32,624 bases of DNA from NCBI GenBank assembly GCA_933822405.4, contig CAKOGP040002513.1:1-32624 (forward strand), in the 5' to 3' direction. Shown here one piece after another: positions 9,178-18,028 of this stretch (positions are counted from its first letter, which is position 1; each line of letters begins with the position of its first letter). The DNA is from Cylindrotheca closterium (lineage: Eukaryota; Bacillariophyta; Bacillariophyceae; Bacillariales; Bacillariaceae). A program made the translations under genes and the position numbers. A model generated the notes under the pieces. That model had not been told where the DNA came from and did no database searches. It saw only the letters and a program-made list of their open reading frames with translations.

Positions 9178-12100
9178 CTAATCCATTGTACCAGCGACGG
9201 GTACAAAGGCTGCATCGTATACTTTTGGATTGGTGGAATCGCAACATTCACCCAAAGAGTTACAAGAACCTGAAGTCTTTACATTCTGCATGCACCTACA
9301 GCAGAAATCACATTGGCAACTGTTGTCGGCAACAATCATTCGTTTTGGTGGTGAGGGGAAACCACAAAAGGGAGGAGTAAAACACGGAGGAGCAACATAT
9401 GGATCCAACGCACAGGATTCTGTTCCTTGACATGAGTTATCACCAATTGTCAGCAACGCTCGTTCTTGGCAGGAGTTTGCACCAGTGCAACTTCGCTTCC
9501 CAACAGTTCCTTCAAAGGAAAAGCATGCCTTGATTCCCTGGCAGGAGTCTGATCCAACAGTCAGCAGATTGGCTGCAGTTCCATCCCACAACGTATTGGG
9601 AGCAGATTGTTTATCACAAGACTGCTCGCCCGTACAACTGTTGGAACCCACGTTGATTTGTCGGCGGCACGATCCTGTTCCAGTACAAGAATTGTTTTCA
9701 ATGGTATGGATCACAGCTCCCTTGCAGGCCTCCACACCGACGCACGAATCCTGTCCAACAGTAAAAGGGGGAGAGCCCGCAGAAGACTGAGCGAGACTTG
9801 TGCAGGCACCTGTTTGCGCACAGGATCCACAACCGATTTGGAAATTGTCAGCAGTGTTGTCGCAGGCGTCGGCTGATGTACAGAAACATGGCGGCGTAGG
9901 GGCCAAGGTGGGTGAGGCTGTCGGCGAGGTTGTCGGCGAGGTTGTCGGAGACAATGAGGGCGACTTTGTTGGTGTCGACGTTGGAGTATATGTTGGTGCT
10001 GATGTTGGTTCTGATGTTGGAGTATATGTTGGTGCTGACGTTGGTTCCAATGTTGGAGTATATGTTGGTGCTGATGTTGGGCTGAGAGTTGGTATCTTTG
10101 ATGGAAAAGAGGATGGTGTTATCGAGGGTTCAGCTGTCGGTGCTTTGGTTGGTGGAGGCGTTGGACCAACAATTGGAGACAACGTTGGTGCCCCTGACGG
10201 TGAAATGGAAGGCAATGAGGTAGGCAAAACGGATGGTGCTGCAGTATCTTGGACCGTTGGACTCGAACTTGGTGCATTGGATGGCAAGCCTGTCGGTGGT
10301 GGAGTTGGTGGAGGTGATGGTCCTACCACTGGCGAGTCTGTTGGCGAACTAGAAGGCGAAGCAGATGGCCATGTACTTGGCGCCAAGCTTGCCAACGCGG
10401 ATGGAGCAGGCGATGGAGCTTCCGTTGGGACAGTGCTGTCAACACTACTCATATGGACTTCCGAAAACGTATTTGACAATTCCAATGGAGGTACCAAGTT
10501 CCCTTCGCCCAAGTTTGAAATCACCGAGATGATTTCAAAGTCTGTCGCAGCGCCCTTTAGGTAGACAGCCATCTCCACCTCTACTACGTGGCATCTTTCT
10601 GGTTCTGCTGTATTTTGTGCTGAGCATTCAGCATCTTCAACTTCTTGGCCTTGGAAATCAGTATTTTCAATGACGGTCACATCTGCATTTCCAATGACAT
10701 AACGAGATTGTAACATTCTTTGTTGCTTCTGTTCTTGTTGTACATCATAACCCAAACGGCGACGATCACGATTCCGACCAATGTCCACTTCACTGCATCC
10801 CACCATTCTGGGGACAAAGAGACGTTCCAGGGCATCGAGTAGTTCCCGTACAGCTTCCCCAGTAATGTCCCCATTCAGCGAAAGGGTGACATCAAACTTG
10901 ATATTAAAATCCTTTCGATCCAAATTCTCTTGTCCAGGCAATGTTCTATTATTGGCAATATCAAGACAATCTTCTTCGCTTGGTGGATCGTATTTCGTGG
11001 ATACGGTGGGAGAACTGGAAGGAAAATTGGTACTTGGAGATTCGGTGGGTGGGAGCGGCACTACCAAATTGGTGGGCGCCATGGTTCCATTGACAATGGA
11101 GGCAATGTCTTGGGGCGCATCATCGTCATCCCCCGTCAACCATACGAAACCTCCCACCACAGCCAATACCACCACCAACAAGGCAAACAGGATTCCACAA
11201 ATGACACAGGAGGTGCTCGTCTTTTTCTTGCCCGGTTTGTTTTCTTCTACCAGTTTGACAGAACCTGCACTGACACTCTTTTGACGCCGTGTCGTTTGAC
11301 TGGCCTCTTCGCTGACTGACACCGCACTGGTGCTGGGTTCGTCGCCAGGAAGGTGACTGTCCACCATGAGACTATTGCTATCGTCTTGACTGTTATAGGC
11401 TCCTCGAGATCCCGTGGCAATGGGAAAGTCGTAGGCATATCCATCATCGTTTGCAGCGACGGCTCTGGACGAAGACGAATAATTGGCATGTTTCTTGGCT
11501 TCTTCGTCACCGTAGAGCAAATCACGAGTTCCCGTGACGCGTTCAATACCAGGACGATAGGCCTTCTTTTTCTTGGAACCTTTTTTGCGTTGTTCTTCTT
11601 CCACTCCGTAGAGCATATTCTTGTGATAATGTGCTGGTGGATCTACATGATCATTGTCATACCATCGTTCGACTCCTGGCTTGTTGGAGCGTTTCTTGGG
11701 ACTTGATGATGACTTGGAGGCCTTGGTCTTGGCATCTTGATCATAATGATAGTATCCATCCTCGCCGTCCTCGACTCCATAGAGAACATGTTTGCTGCTT
11801 TTGGTTCCATTTGTCCGTTTGGAAGACTTGCTGTGAGAGGAAGTCATGAGACTTTCGATACCATCGGATTTGTCAGACTTGTATTTTGAAGAATCCTTGA
11901 CTTGTTCCACTCCTGGCTTAGAGGCTCGTTTGTGGCTTTTCTTGGATGACTTTTTGTAAAAGTCATCACCATCGTACAAAAGGTCGACCGCGGTCGAACT
12001 AGCAGTCGTATGTTGATCACTTCCTCCTGATGCTGCTATATCTGTAATCATGTGTCTCTTGCTTCTTTCTTTGCTCAAGTGTCGTTTGCTGCTGGATCGA

Positions 12101-12942
12101 GAGGATCCAGATCGTCTGGGACTGTGGTGGCCACTGCGATTATGATTGTTATCATTCTTATGGGCAACATCGGGGGCATCCATCATCGTATCATGATGGT
12201 GGTGCTGTCTTCGTTTGCTGCCGGATCGTCGGTCTCTACTACTAGTTTTGCCGCCTTGGGAGTACATGACATCGGCATCGAGATGACTTGAATTCGAAAC
12301 GCTGGTACTCTCAACGTTTTCACCACCATCAGCAGCAGCAGCAGCGGCACCACCATTTGAGGAACGATGGCTGTGGCTAAGGTCCACCGAACTAATGGGA
12401 AAGGTAGAATGTGTGGCCCTGCTACTTGTGACGGAAGAAGGACTGCCCAATACGTCACCCATTCCACCTCGATCGCTCCTGCTCCTGCTGACATGGTGTC
12501 GATTGCTGCTATTACCCTTTTTAGGTCCCAAACTTCTAGAAGAAGAAGAAGGTGTGTTGGGAACAGGACTAGTGTGCAAATGCCGCGAAGAGGACGACGA
12601 CGAAGGTCTAGGACTGTGATGGCTGGCGTTGGCGTTGGCGCTCCCGCTGCTGCTGCCCAAATGTCTCGAAGACTTGTTTTTATTGCTGCGGCTTTGTCTG
12701 TTTTTTTCTTCCGTATGAGAAGACGATGACCGACGTCGACGACGAGAGTCGCTCAAACTACGACGAGATTTGCGCGAGGTTGTAGAAGCAGCTTTGGAGT
12801 ATTTGCTCCGGCGGCTTTCATTCAATTCGTCCACACCGCTGTTGTTGCTGGGCGATTGCTGCAATAATTCGTTGTCCTTGTAAATCAAATCACGAGAGCT
12901 CTTGTGTCTTTGCTTCTCACCATTGCTATAATCGGACGACAT
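9178..12942 (-). CDS. Single-pass surface protein with PT stalk and Cys-rich repeat tip
   Basis: I start this 1254-residue protein at the ATG at 12940-12942 (MSSDYSNGEKQ). An in-frame ATG at 13045-13047 adds 35 residues encoded by CTGTA and TGC-rich simple repeats that look like 5' UTR. Residues 1-575 are a Ser/Arg/Lys/His-rich tail with SR-type low complexity and repeated modules pairing LLYG[VD]E and [KR]PG[VI]E[QR]. One membrane segment follows (about 578-605, CVICGILFALLVVVLAVVGGF), with KKK on its N-terminal side, so a type II (N-in, C-out) topology is likely. Residues about 648-834 are the YDPPSE juxtamembrane domain shared with the gene at 13992-16901. A Pro/Thr/Ser stalk (about 837-1014) contains three 12-residue SAPTYTPT repeats. 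The tip carries at least six [DNR]SCxGxx[AS]C motifs, probably disulphide-bonded. No signal peptide is seen. A surface or cell-wall role is inferred; no specific function is recognised. Confidence 0.8.
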   Translation of the reverse strand: MSSDYSNGEKQRHKSSRDLIYKDNELLQQSPSNNSGVDELNESRRSKYSKAASTTSRKSRRSLSDSRRRRRSSSSHTEEKNRQSRSNKNKSSRHLGSSSGSANANASHHSPRPSSSSSSRHLHTSPVPNTPSSSSRSLGPKKGNSSNRHHVSRSRSDRGGMGDVLGSPSSVTSSRATHSTFPISSVDLSHSHRSSNGGAAAAAADGGENVESTSVSNSSHLDADVMYSQGGKTSSRDRRSGSKRRQHHHHDTMMDAPDVAHKNDNNHNRSGHHSPRRSGSSRSSSKRHLSKERSKRHMITDIAASGGSDQHTTASSTAVDLLYDGDDFYKKSSKKSHKRASKPGVEQVKDSSKYKSDKSDGIESLMTSSHSKSSKRTNGTKSSKHVLYGVEDGEDGYYHYDQDAKTKASKSSSSPKKRSNKPGVERWYDNDHVDPPAHYHKNMLYGVEEEQRKKGSKKKKAYRPGIERVTGTRDLLYGDEEAKKHANYSSSSRAVAANDDGYAYDFPIATGSRGAYNSQDDSNSLMVDSHLPGDEPSTSAVSVSEEASQTTRRQKSVSAGSVKLVEENKPGKKKTSTSCVICGILFALLVVVLAVVGGFVWLTGDDDDAPQDIASIVNGTMAPTNLVVPLPPTESPSTNFPSSSPTVSTKYDPPSEEDCLDIANNRTLPGQENLDRKDFNIKFDVTLSLNGDITGEAVRELLDALERLFVPRMVGCSEVDIGRNRDRRRLGYDVQQEQKQQRMLQSRYVIGNADVTVIENTDFQGQEVEDAECSAQNTAEPERCHVVEVEMAVYLKGAATDFEIISVISNLGEGNLVPPLELSNTFSEVHMSSVDSTVPTEAPSPAPSALASLAPSTWPSASPSSSPTDSPVVGPSPPPTPPPTGLPSNAPSSSPTVQDTAAPSVLPTSLPSISPSGAPTLSPIVGPTPPPTKAPTAEPSITPSSFPSKIPTLSPTSAPTYTPTLEPTSAPTYTPTSEPTSAPTYTPTSTPTKSPSLSPTTSPTTSPTASPTLAPTPPCFCTSADACDNTADNFQIGCGSCAQTGACTSLAQSSAGSPPFTVGQDSCVGVEACKGAVIHTIENNSCTGTGSCRRQINVGSNSCTGEQSCDKQSAPNTLWDGTAANLLTVGSDSCQGIKACFSFEGTVGKRSCTGANSCQERALLTIGDNSCQGTESCALDPYVAPPCFTPPFCGFPSPPKRMIVADNSCQCDFCCRCMQNVKTSGSCNSLGECCDSTNPKVYDAAFVPVAGTMD
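9290..9775 (-). repeat. SCxGxxxC repeat module in the protein tip
   Basis: The translated C-terminus repeats [DNR]-S-C-x-G-x-x-[AS]-C six times: DSCVGVEAC, NSCTGTGSC, NSCTGEQSC, DSCQGIKAC, RSCTGANSC and NSCQGTESC. A divergent seventh copy is NSCQCDFCC. Spacing is roughly 15-28 residues, usually after [VI]G. The even cysteine pairing suggests a small disulphide-stabilised repeat fold exposed outside the cell. Confidence 0.75.
9980..10087 (-). repeat. 36-bp tandem repeat, three copies, in the PT stalk
   Basis: Three adjacent 36-base units start at 9980, 10016 and 10052 (plus-strand GTTGGAGTATATGTTGGTGC and so on), differing at a few bases. On the coding strand each encodes a 12-residue unit of the type SAPTYTPTSEPT. 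Near-identical copies imply recent expansion and probable length variation between alleles. Confidence 0.85.
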
Positions 12943-13015
12943 TGCTGCTTCTATTGCTGCTTCTATTGCTGCTACTGCTGCTGCTGTATTTGTATTGTAT
13001 TTGTAATATACTGTG

Positions 13016-13040
13016 CTGTACTGTACTGTACTGTACTGTA
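13016..13040. repeat. (CTGTA)5 microsatellite at the 5' end of the surface gene
   Basis: Five perfect CTGTA units sit between two candidate start codons of the minus-strand gene (13045-13047 and 12940-12942). If translated they give QYSTVQYSTV-type sequence, which argues that the upstream ATG is not the real start. Confidence 0.85.
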
Positions 13041-13047
13041 CATTCAA

Positions 13048-13991
13048 AATGGGCGCAATAAACCTTTTCTATGCGAAAGATAGGTGCTTGCACTACCGGT
13101 AGAATGAGGATGATATAATACTAATATTGACACACACTTTCAAACTTGAAATTGGACGGGCTACGTTTCTGATGAATTCGCTCATGTATTCAATATCTCA
13201 CGGCGAAACAGAAACTTCTCAAAGCCTGGTTCCTATGTCGCGAGCTCCACCACCCAAATCAACTTTGAAATGCTCTACTTATGAACTGTTTCTGCCCTGC
13301 TGGTAATTTGACGACTAAAAATATATATTTAGTTAACGGTATCTCTTTCGTCCGTGAATCATCTAATCGGACAAACTATGGAATTTGAACAACATTTATG
13401 ACACGGAGACATTTTGGGCTACGAAAGCCTGCATATTTACAATTAGCGGTTGCGTTCCATACTGTACCTGGTACTGTACAGCATTTCTTCCGCGTGTTTC
13501 GTGTGAGAGGGTCCATAAAAGTCCATCACACAAGAAAACGAAAATTCCCAGCTTCGTCATCTCTTTCATTTTCCTACAGTGATTCTGTACCTTATAAACA
13601 CCGGTATATTTATTTAAAAATGCAATATACGCATCTAGTCTCACTAGGCCCCTAATATTATATTATTTTTTCAGGATGCGACGAAATGACAGAGGTATAG
13701 TAGAAGACTTGAAGTCTTCTTTCGCTAGAGAGTTGCCTTTTTTGGTTGGAGTGAGTGATGATGAGTCGAGTGAGTCGTCGATATTCAAGTTGATTTTATT
13801 ATGAGTTGAGTCAGTTGAGTCGAGTTCCCGGATGTGGTGGAATCCGTTGAGTCGACGAGGGAAACGAATTTGAATATCGGATATATATAACGTGAAACAT
13901 TACAACGACAAAATAAGTGTGGGATGACAAGAATAACTAGAACAGAATTCGGAGTTTACATGTATTTCTCTGTTGTTATCATCTTTACAAG
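13048..13991. other. Intergenic spacer between two minus-strand surface genes
   Basis: It should contain the promoter of the gene to its left and the 3' UTR of the gene to its right. Visible elements are TACCGG cores at 13094-13101 and about 13598-13606 (the latter reads CACCGGTATATTTAT), a GAAGACTTGAAGTCTTC hairpin at 13703-13719, and a GAGTCGAG/GAGTTGAGTC-rich tract at about 13750-13856. No gene is supported. Confidence 0.4.
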
Positions 13992-16901
13992 CTACAGTGT
14001 AGGGACACATATGTGGCAGAATGGACCTGGTGGAGTGGCACCGAGGTCTGGATCGAAAAGTGATGGGCAACCACTTTCACCAGCGCAACCAAGGAACATA
14101 AAAAAAACATTAGCATTGCTCGGAAGCGAAGAACCCCACGCACAAAGATCCTGATTGAAGGATGTTGCAGCAGCGAACATGAAACTCGTGTCAGTCACAG
14201 AAGAAATATCCCAGGATGACAAGTCTTGGTTGAAGGCTTCTGCCAATTCGAACATGGAACTCATGCCAGTCACAGAAGATACATCCCAGGATGACAAGTC
14301 ATGATTGAAGGCTGTTGCAGAACTGAACATGGAACTCATATCTCTCACAGAAGAAACATCCCAGGATGATATGTCGTGATTGAAGGACGATGCCTCATAA
14401 AACATGAAACTCATGTCAGTCACAGAAGAAACATCCCAGGATGACAAGTCTTGATCGAAAGGTGTTGCGCGGCTTAACATGTAACTCATGTCAGTCACAG
14501 AAGATACATCCCATCCTGATAAGTCCTGATTGAAGTTTGATGCACCATCGAACATGAAACTCATGTCAGTCACAGAAGATACATCCCAGGACGACAAGTC
14601 CTGATTGAAGGGTCCTACTCCCCAGAATATCTTGCTCATATCTGACACAGAAGAAACATCCCAGTTTGAAATGTCTTCATTGAAGGTATACCTAAAAGAG
14701 AAGAGTCCAGACATACTGGTGACACCAGCACCAAAGCACCAGTCTCCAATCGGACCATATGTGTTCTCGACGGTTGTCTTTTGCAAGGCGGTACCAAACC
14801 AGTTGTCGACTTGACTGCTGAGTTCACTGTTGCTTTGAAAGCATTGTTGGGATACTGTGAGAGATTGCGAGGGTTTCGTGGATGGGGCGGTAGATGGAAT
14901 CATACTCGGTTTCATTGATGGAAAGGTGGATGCAGCCATACTTGGTTTCATTGATGGATTTGACGATGGAGACATACTTGGTTCGATTGATGGATTGGCA
15001 GATGGTGCAATGCTTGCTCCAATTGATGGATTGGCAGATGGACCTTCACTTGCGAGAACTGAAGGAGACAAACTTGGTACTCTTGATGGTACATTTGATG
15101 GTGTACTTGAGGGCAAAAGAGTTGGGCCCACCACTGGAGCAAGTGTTGGTGACAAAGATGGTGTGGTGGAAGGACGTAGACTTGGCGTATCGGAGGGTCT
15201 GGCAGTTGGGCTTGCAGTCGGCGGAGGCGTTGGACCAACTACAGGAGCCAAGGTAGGTCTCATTGAGGGCTCTGGTGTCTGGATTCTTGCAGTTGGTGGA
15301 GGCGTTGAGTCAACCACTGGTGCCAACGTAGGTCTCGTTGATGGAGCTGATGAGGTGGCTCTTGGTGGTGAAGAGCTTGGGGCTTGAGAAGTCGTTCGAA
15401 TGGGACTTGACGATGGTGCCGCTGATGGAGACGCTGATGAAGCCGTTGATACATATTGATCTTCAATTTTGACCAACCGTACCTCGGAGAATGAGACATC
15501 CAAACCGAATGGATCTTTCAAGTTGTCATCGTCTCGTCCTCCTTCGTTCAATAACTCATCGACTTGATCAAAGGTTAGAAGGATGAGATCTGATTCTTCA
15601 ACAGGTCCTTTCAAAGTGAGAATCACCTTCACTGAGATTCTATGAAAAGGCTTCGAATCATCTTGAGTGTTGCCACAGACCACATCCGGATCGACTCGAC
15701 CCGTGACATATGCATTCAAAATCACAAAGCGATTCTCTCCAATGACAAGTTCTGGCTGCTCGTTGTCGGGTACCAGTCCACGGCGACTGTCAGTCTCACT
15801 GGAGCATCCAATCAAGGGTGGAAGAAGCTTCTCTTGAATAGCCATCAGAAGAATTTGCACCTGTGGAGTAGAAATGTCGCAACCCGAATCAATAGTGACA
15901 TCAAAACTCATATCAAGATCCGCATTCTCCAAGTCTGCTTGTCCAGCTATGGTTTCGTTCCTGGTGATGGCGCGACACTCAGCTTCACTGGGTGGATCGT
16001 ACTGCGGAGTTACGAGTATCTGTGTCACGGAAGTTGTACCCTTGTAAAGAGCAAAGAAAGCACCAACTCCGGCGGCAATGAGAGCAACGAAGCACAAAAC
16101 AGTAATGATGATCCGCTTTTTTCGCTGCTTTCGTGCTGCAGCAACATTTGCTTCTTCTTCAGCTTTCTTGTTTGCAAGTCTCTGGTTGAGCTCTTCTATT
16201 TCTTGTTGCCGTTTCTGTTCCTGTTGCTCAAACTTTCGTGTGATTTGCTCAATTGCATCTCCCTCAGTGGTATCATCCACTGTTGACGCCTCCAACATAT
16301 TCTCTGCGACGTAAGGTGCCGTTGTCTGATTTGAGGAGCTGGCGGCCCTTTCTTCTTTTCTTCTCTCGCGATTCGTCATTACATCTTCAGAAACAGCACC
16401 TGGATTCGATGCTCGAGTAGATCTTCGCTCCTTTTTTCGATCATCCGAGTTCCTGCTGGCTTTCGCAGGAGTATCACCTGGCTTGGATGACCTACTACGA
16501 GAGCTTCGTTCCTTTTTCCGAAGATCGGAGCTCCTAGTGGCTTTTTCAGGAACAGCACCTGGCTTGGATGTCTTGGTAGCGCTCCTTTCCTTTCTACGAT
16601 CAACAGAATTTGCGTTGGTATTTGCGGAAATAGCACCAGGTTTGGTTGCCCTTGGGCCGCTTCTTCGTTTCTTCTTAGCATCAGCAGTGTCTCGAGAAGC
16701 TTCTTCGGATTTGGCAGTAGATCTACGACCGGATCTACTACGACGTTCACGAGCTTTCCCGCCGCTTCTTTCACTTAACTCATGGTTCGATGCATGCGAT
16801 GACTCGGAAGGATCTTCATCTGCTTCTCGGTTTTTCGATCGTCCAGAAGACTTTCGAGAGGATCGTGACTTTTCTCTTCTGGAGGATGCTCTCTCTGGCA
16901 T
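13992..16901 (-). CDS. Single-pass surface protein with PT stalk and DUF285 (BspA-like) repeat tip
   Basis: An intronless 969-residue protein starting MPERASSRREKSRSS. Residues 1-200 are a Ser/Arg/Lys-rich tail with about four imperfect repeats built on SKPGA[VI]...DxRKKERS. A coiled-coil stretch rich in Glu/Gln (about 215-262) precedes one membrane segment (about 264-288, IITVLCFVALIAAGVGAFFAL) with KKR on its N-terminal side, so the N-terminus is probably cytosolic. The YDPPSEAECRAITRNE juxtamembrane domain occupies about 297-478, then a PS/PT stalk to about 672. The tip starts with NWFG and YGPIGDWCFGAG, then DUF285 units of the type FNQDLSSWDVSSVTDMSFMF. Bacterial and protist BspA-like repeats are associated with adhesion. 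The similar pseudogene at 75-1960 and the Cys-tipped gene at 9178-12942 make this one member of a local family. Its ligand is unknown. Confidence 0.85.
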   Translation of the reverse strand: MPERASSRREKSRSSRKSSGRSKNREADEDPSESSHASNHELSERSGGKARERRSRSGRRSTAKSEEASRDTADAKKKRRSGPRATKPGAISANTNANSVDRRKERSATKTSKPGAVPEKATRSSDLRKKERSSRSRSSKPGDTPAKASRNSDDRKKERRSTRASNPGAVSEDVMTNRERRKEERAASSSNQTTAPYVAENMLEASTVDDTTEGDAIEQITRKFEQQEQKRQQEIEELNQRLANKKAEEEANVAAARKQRKKRIIITVLCFVALIAAGVGAFFALYKGTTSVTQILVTPQYDPPSEAECRAITRNETIAGQADLENADLDMSFDVTIDSGCDISTPQVQILLMAIQEKLLPPLIGCSSETDSRRGLVPDNEQPELVIGENRFVILNAYVTGRVDPDVVCGNTQDDSKPFHRISVKVILTLKGPVEESDLILLTFDQVDELLNEGGRDDDNLKDPFGLDVSFSEVRLVKIEDQYVSTASSASPSAAPSSSPIRTTSQAPSSSPPRATSSAPSTRPTLAPVVDSTPPPTARIQTPEPSMRPTLAPVVGPTPPPTASPTARPSDTPSLRPSTTPSLSPTLAPVVGPTLLPSSTPSNVPSRVPSLSPSVLASEGPSANPSIGASIAPSANPSIEPSMSPSSNPSMKPSMAASTFPSMKPSMIPSTAPSTKPSQSLTVSQQCFQSNSELSSQVDNWFGTALQKTTVENTYGPIGDWCFGAGVTSMSGLFSFRYTFNEDISNWDVSSVSDMSKIFWGVGPFNQDLSSWDVSSVTDMSFMFDGASNFNQDLSGWDVSSVTDMSYMLSRATPFDQDLSSWDVSSVTDMSFMFYEASSFNHDISSWDVSSVRDMSSMFSSATAFNHDLSSWDVSSVTGMSSMFELAEAFNQDLSSWDISSVTDTSFMFAAATSFNQDLCAWGSSLPSNANVFFMFLGCAGESGCPSLFDPDLGATPPGPFCHICVPTL
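14140..14700 (-). repeat. DUF285 repeat array
   Basis: Seven full and one partial unit of about 24-25 residues (72-75 bases) encode F[ND][QHE]D[LI]SxWD[VI]SSV[TSR]DMSxMF. They follow one degenerate unit, YGPIGDWCFGAGVTSM. The nucleotide copies remain similar (ACATCCCAGGATGACAAG recurs on the plus strand), pointing to expansion by recombination. Confidence 0.85.
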
Positions 16902-17324
16902 GGTAAGGATTACGAAGTTGATAAGAGTAGGTTGTTTGGATTGTGACTTTTCTATTTCGATTAGTTGTGAAAGGAAGAGGTTTGTGGATGAAAGAGCTTT
17001 TGGATACTACCGGTTTTGTCATATTTTTTAAATAGGGCAACTGATCGTAAACTACTTAAGACAATCTGCTCTGATCGTAAACAACTGCTTACGTAAGCAA
17101 ATACTATGCGGTCGGCTCAACACTTCGTTCCTCCGTCACAAAGCTGATCGGCCAATTTGGTACTTTCGTCAGCTTGAAACCGCCGACTGACGTTTGTGCC
17201 GACGTGTTCATCTTGTGGTTCACAGTTTGCGTGTGTTGTACTAGCTAGGGAACCTTTACTTAGGAATTCTGCATGCAGGATTGGAGGCCTTGAGAAAATG
17301 ACGTTCGTTGTTGGCCTCTCCCCC

Positions 17325-17345
17325 CGTACCGTACCGGATATAAGT
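17325..17345. promoter_or_regulatory. TACCGG element next to a TATA-like sequence
   Basis: CGTACCGTACCGGATATAAG combines two TACC units with a TATAAG sequence. The same combination, with TATATATA, is repeated at 17401-17415. A core-promoter role is inferred from resemblance alone. Confidence 0.25.
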
Positions 17346-17400
17346 GGATCGACTTATCAGACTGAATTGCTACAATGCGACACCTCGCCCATAAACGCGC

Positions 17401-17415
17401 GTACCGGTATATATA
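17401..17415. promoter_or_regulatory. GTACCGGTATATATA element
   Basis: A TACCGGTA palindrome runs directly into a TATATATA stretch, the clearest example in the window of the motif joined to a TATA-like sequence. Direction is ambiguous because both parts are nearly self-complementary. Confidence 0.3.
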
Positions 17416-18028
17416 GCGTTCACGAATAAAAAAGGAAAGAAGCAATTGCGGGTCATACAAACGTCCGTATTCTTAGTAGTCGGCTAGCTATCTATACTGT
17501 ACTACGTACAAGTAGAACACAGATAGCAGGCGCTCAATCTCAAATCAATCATCTCATCTGCTGTAACATTTGCGTTCGGGGGACTGTGATTTAGTGATGG
17601 GAAGAATGAAACGTTGCTTTTTATCCAACAATGCTCGTTATTATCGAGCAAGTCGAAAGCTCACGCATCGCAATATTGTGGAGATATTTTCATTTCATTT
17701 CAAGATGATGCCCTTTCCTGATACAGCAGACAATGAAAGTTGCACTACTAGGTAAGCTATCTATATTTCTGCTCGGTTCATTTCTAGAAGCGTCTGTAGC
17801 TGGTTGATGGTGGTGATGTGTGATTGACGAATGATTTTTCTCCACGTTTTTCCGAGGCGAAAAGGGTAATAACGTTTTGCAGACTGTATGAATGTATACA
17901 AATTTTATATTTAAAAAGCCCCACCCCTTCCTGTTTGGGCAACAAAGGAGACAACATCATTAGCGCCATCACTTTCAAAAAAACTTCTGAGCTTAGCTCA
18001 ACTCCGTGGCAACAAGCCGTTTGTCTCA

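Larger units (their letters stand above)
16902..18028. other. Intergenic spacer upstream of the DUF285 gene
   Basis: This spacer lies between the start of the DUF285 gene and the 3' end of the next minus-strand gene. It holds a direct repeat CTGATCGTAAAC (about 17041-17052 and 17071-17083) and three TACCGG elements: 17006-17016, 17325-17345 (followed by ATATAAG) and 17401-17415 (continuous with TATATATA). The last two resemble promoters but no ORF of note follows on the plus strand. An unannotated RNA is possible but unsupported. Confidence 0.35.

Noticed and set aside
9800..10564. Plus-strand ORF of 254 codons rich in Val/Gly/Asp (VGVYVGADVG repeats)
   Set aside because: It is the antisense of the PT stalk of the minus-strand surface gene; the repeated 36-bp unit keeps several frames open.
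14140..14700. Regular 72-75-base repeats considered as a CRISPR or satellite array
   Set aside because: The repeats are in frame and encode DUF285 units of the surface protein.
14857..15387. Plus-strand ORF of 176 codons with GxxDG repeats
   Set aside because: Antisense of the PS/PT stalk of the DUF285 gene; low-complexity shadow.
15642..16286. Plus-strand ORF of 214 codons
   Set aside because: Antisense of the juxtamembrane domain and coiled coil of the DUF285 gene, which has clear homology on the minus strand.
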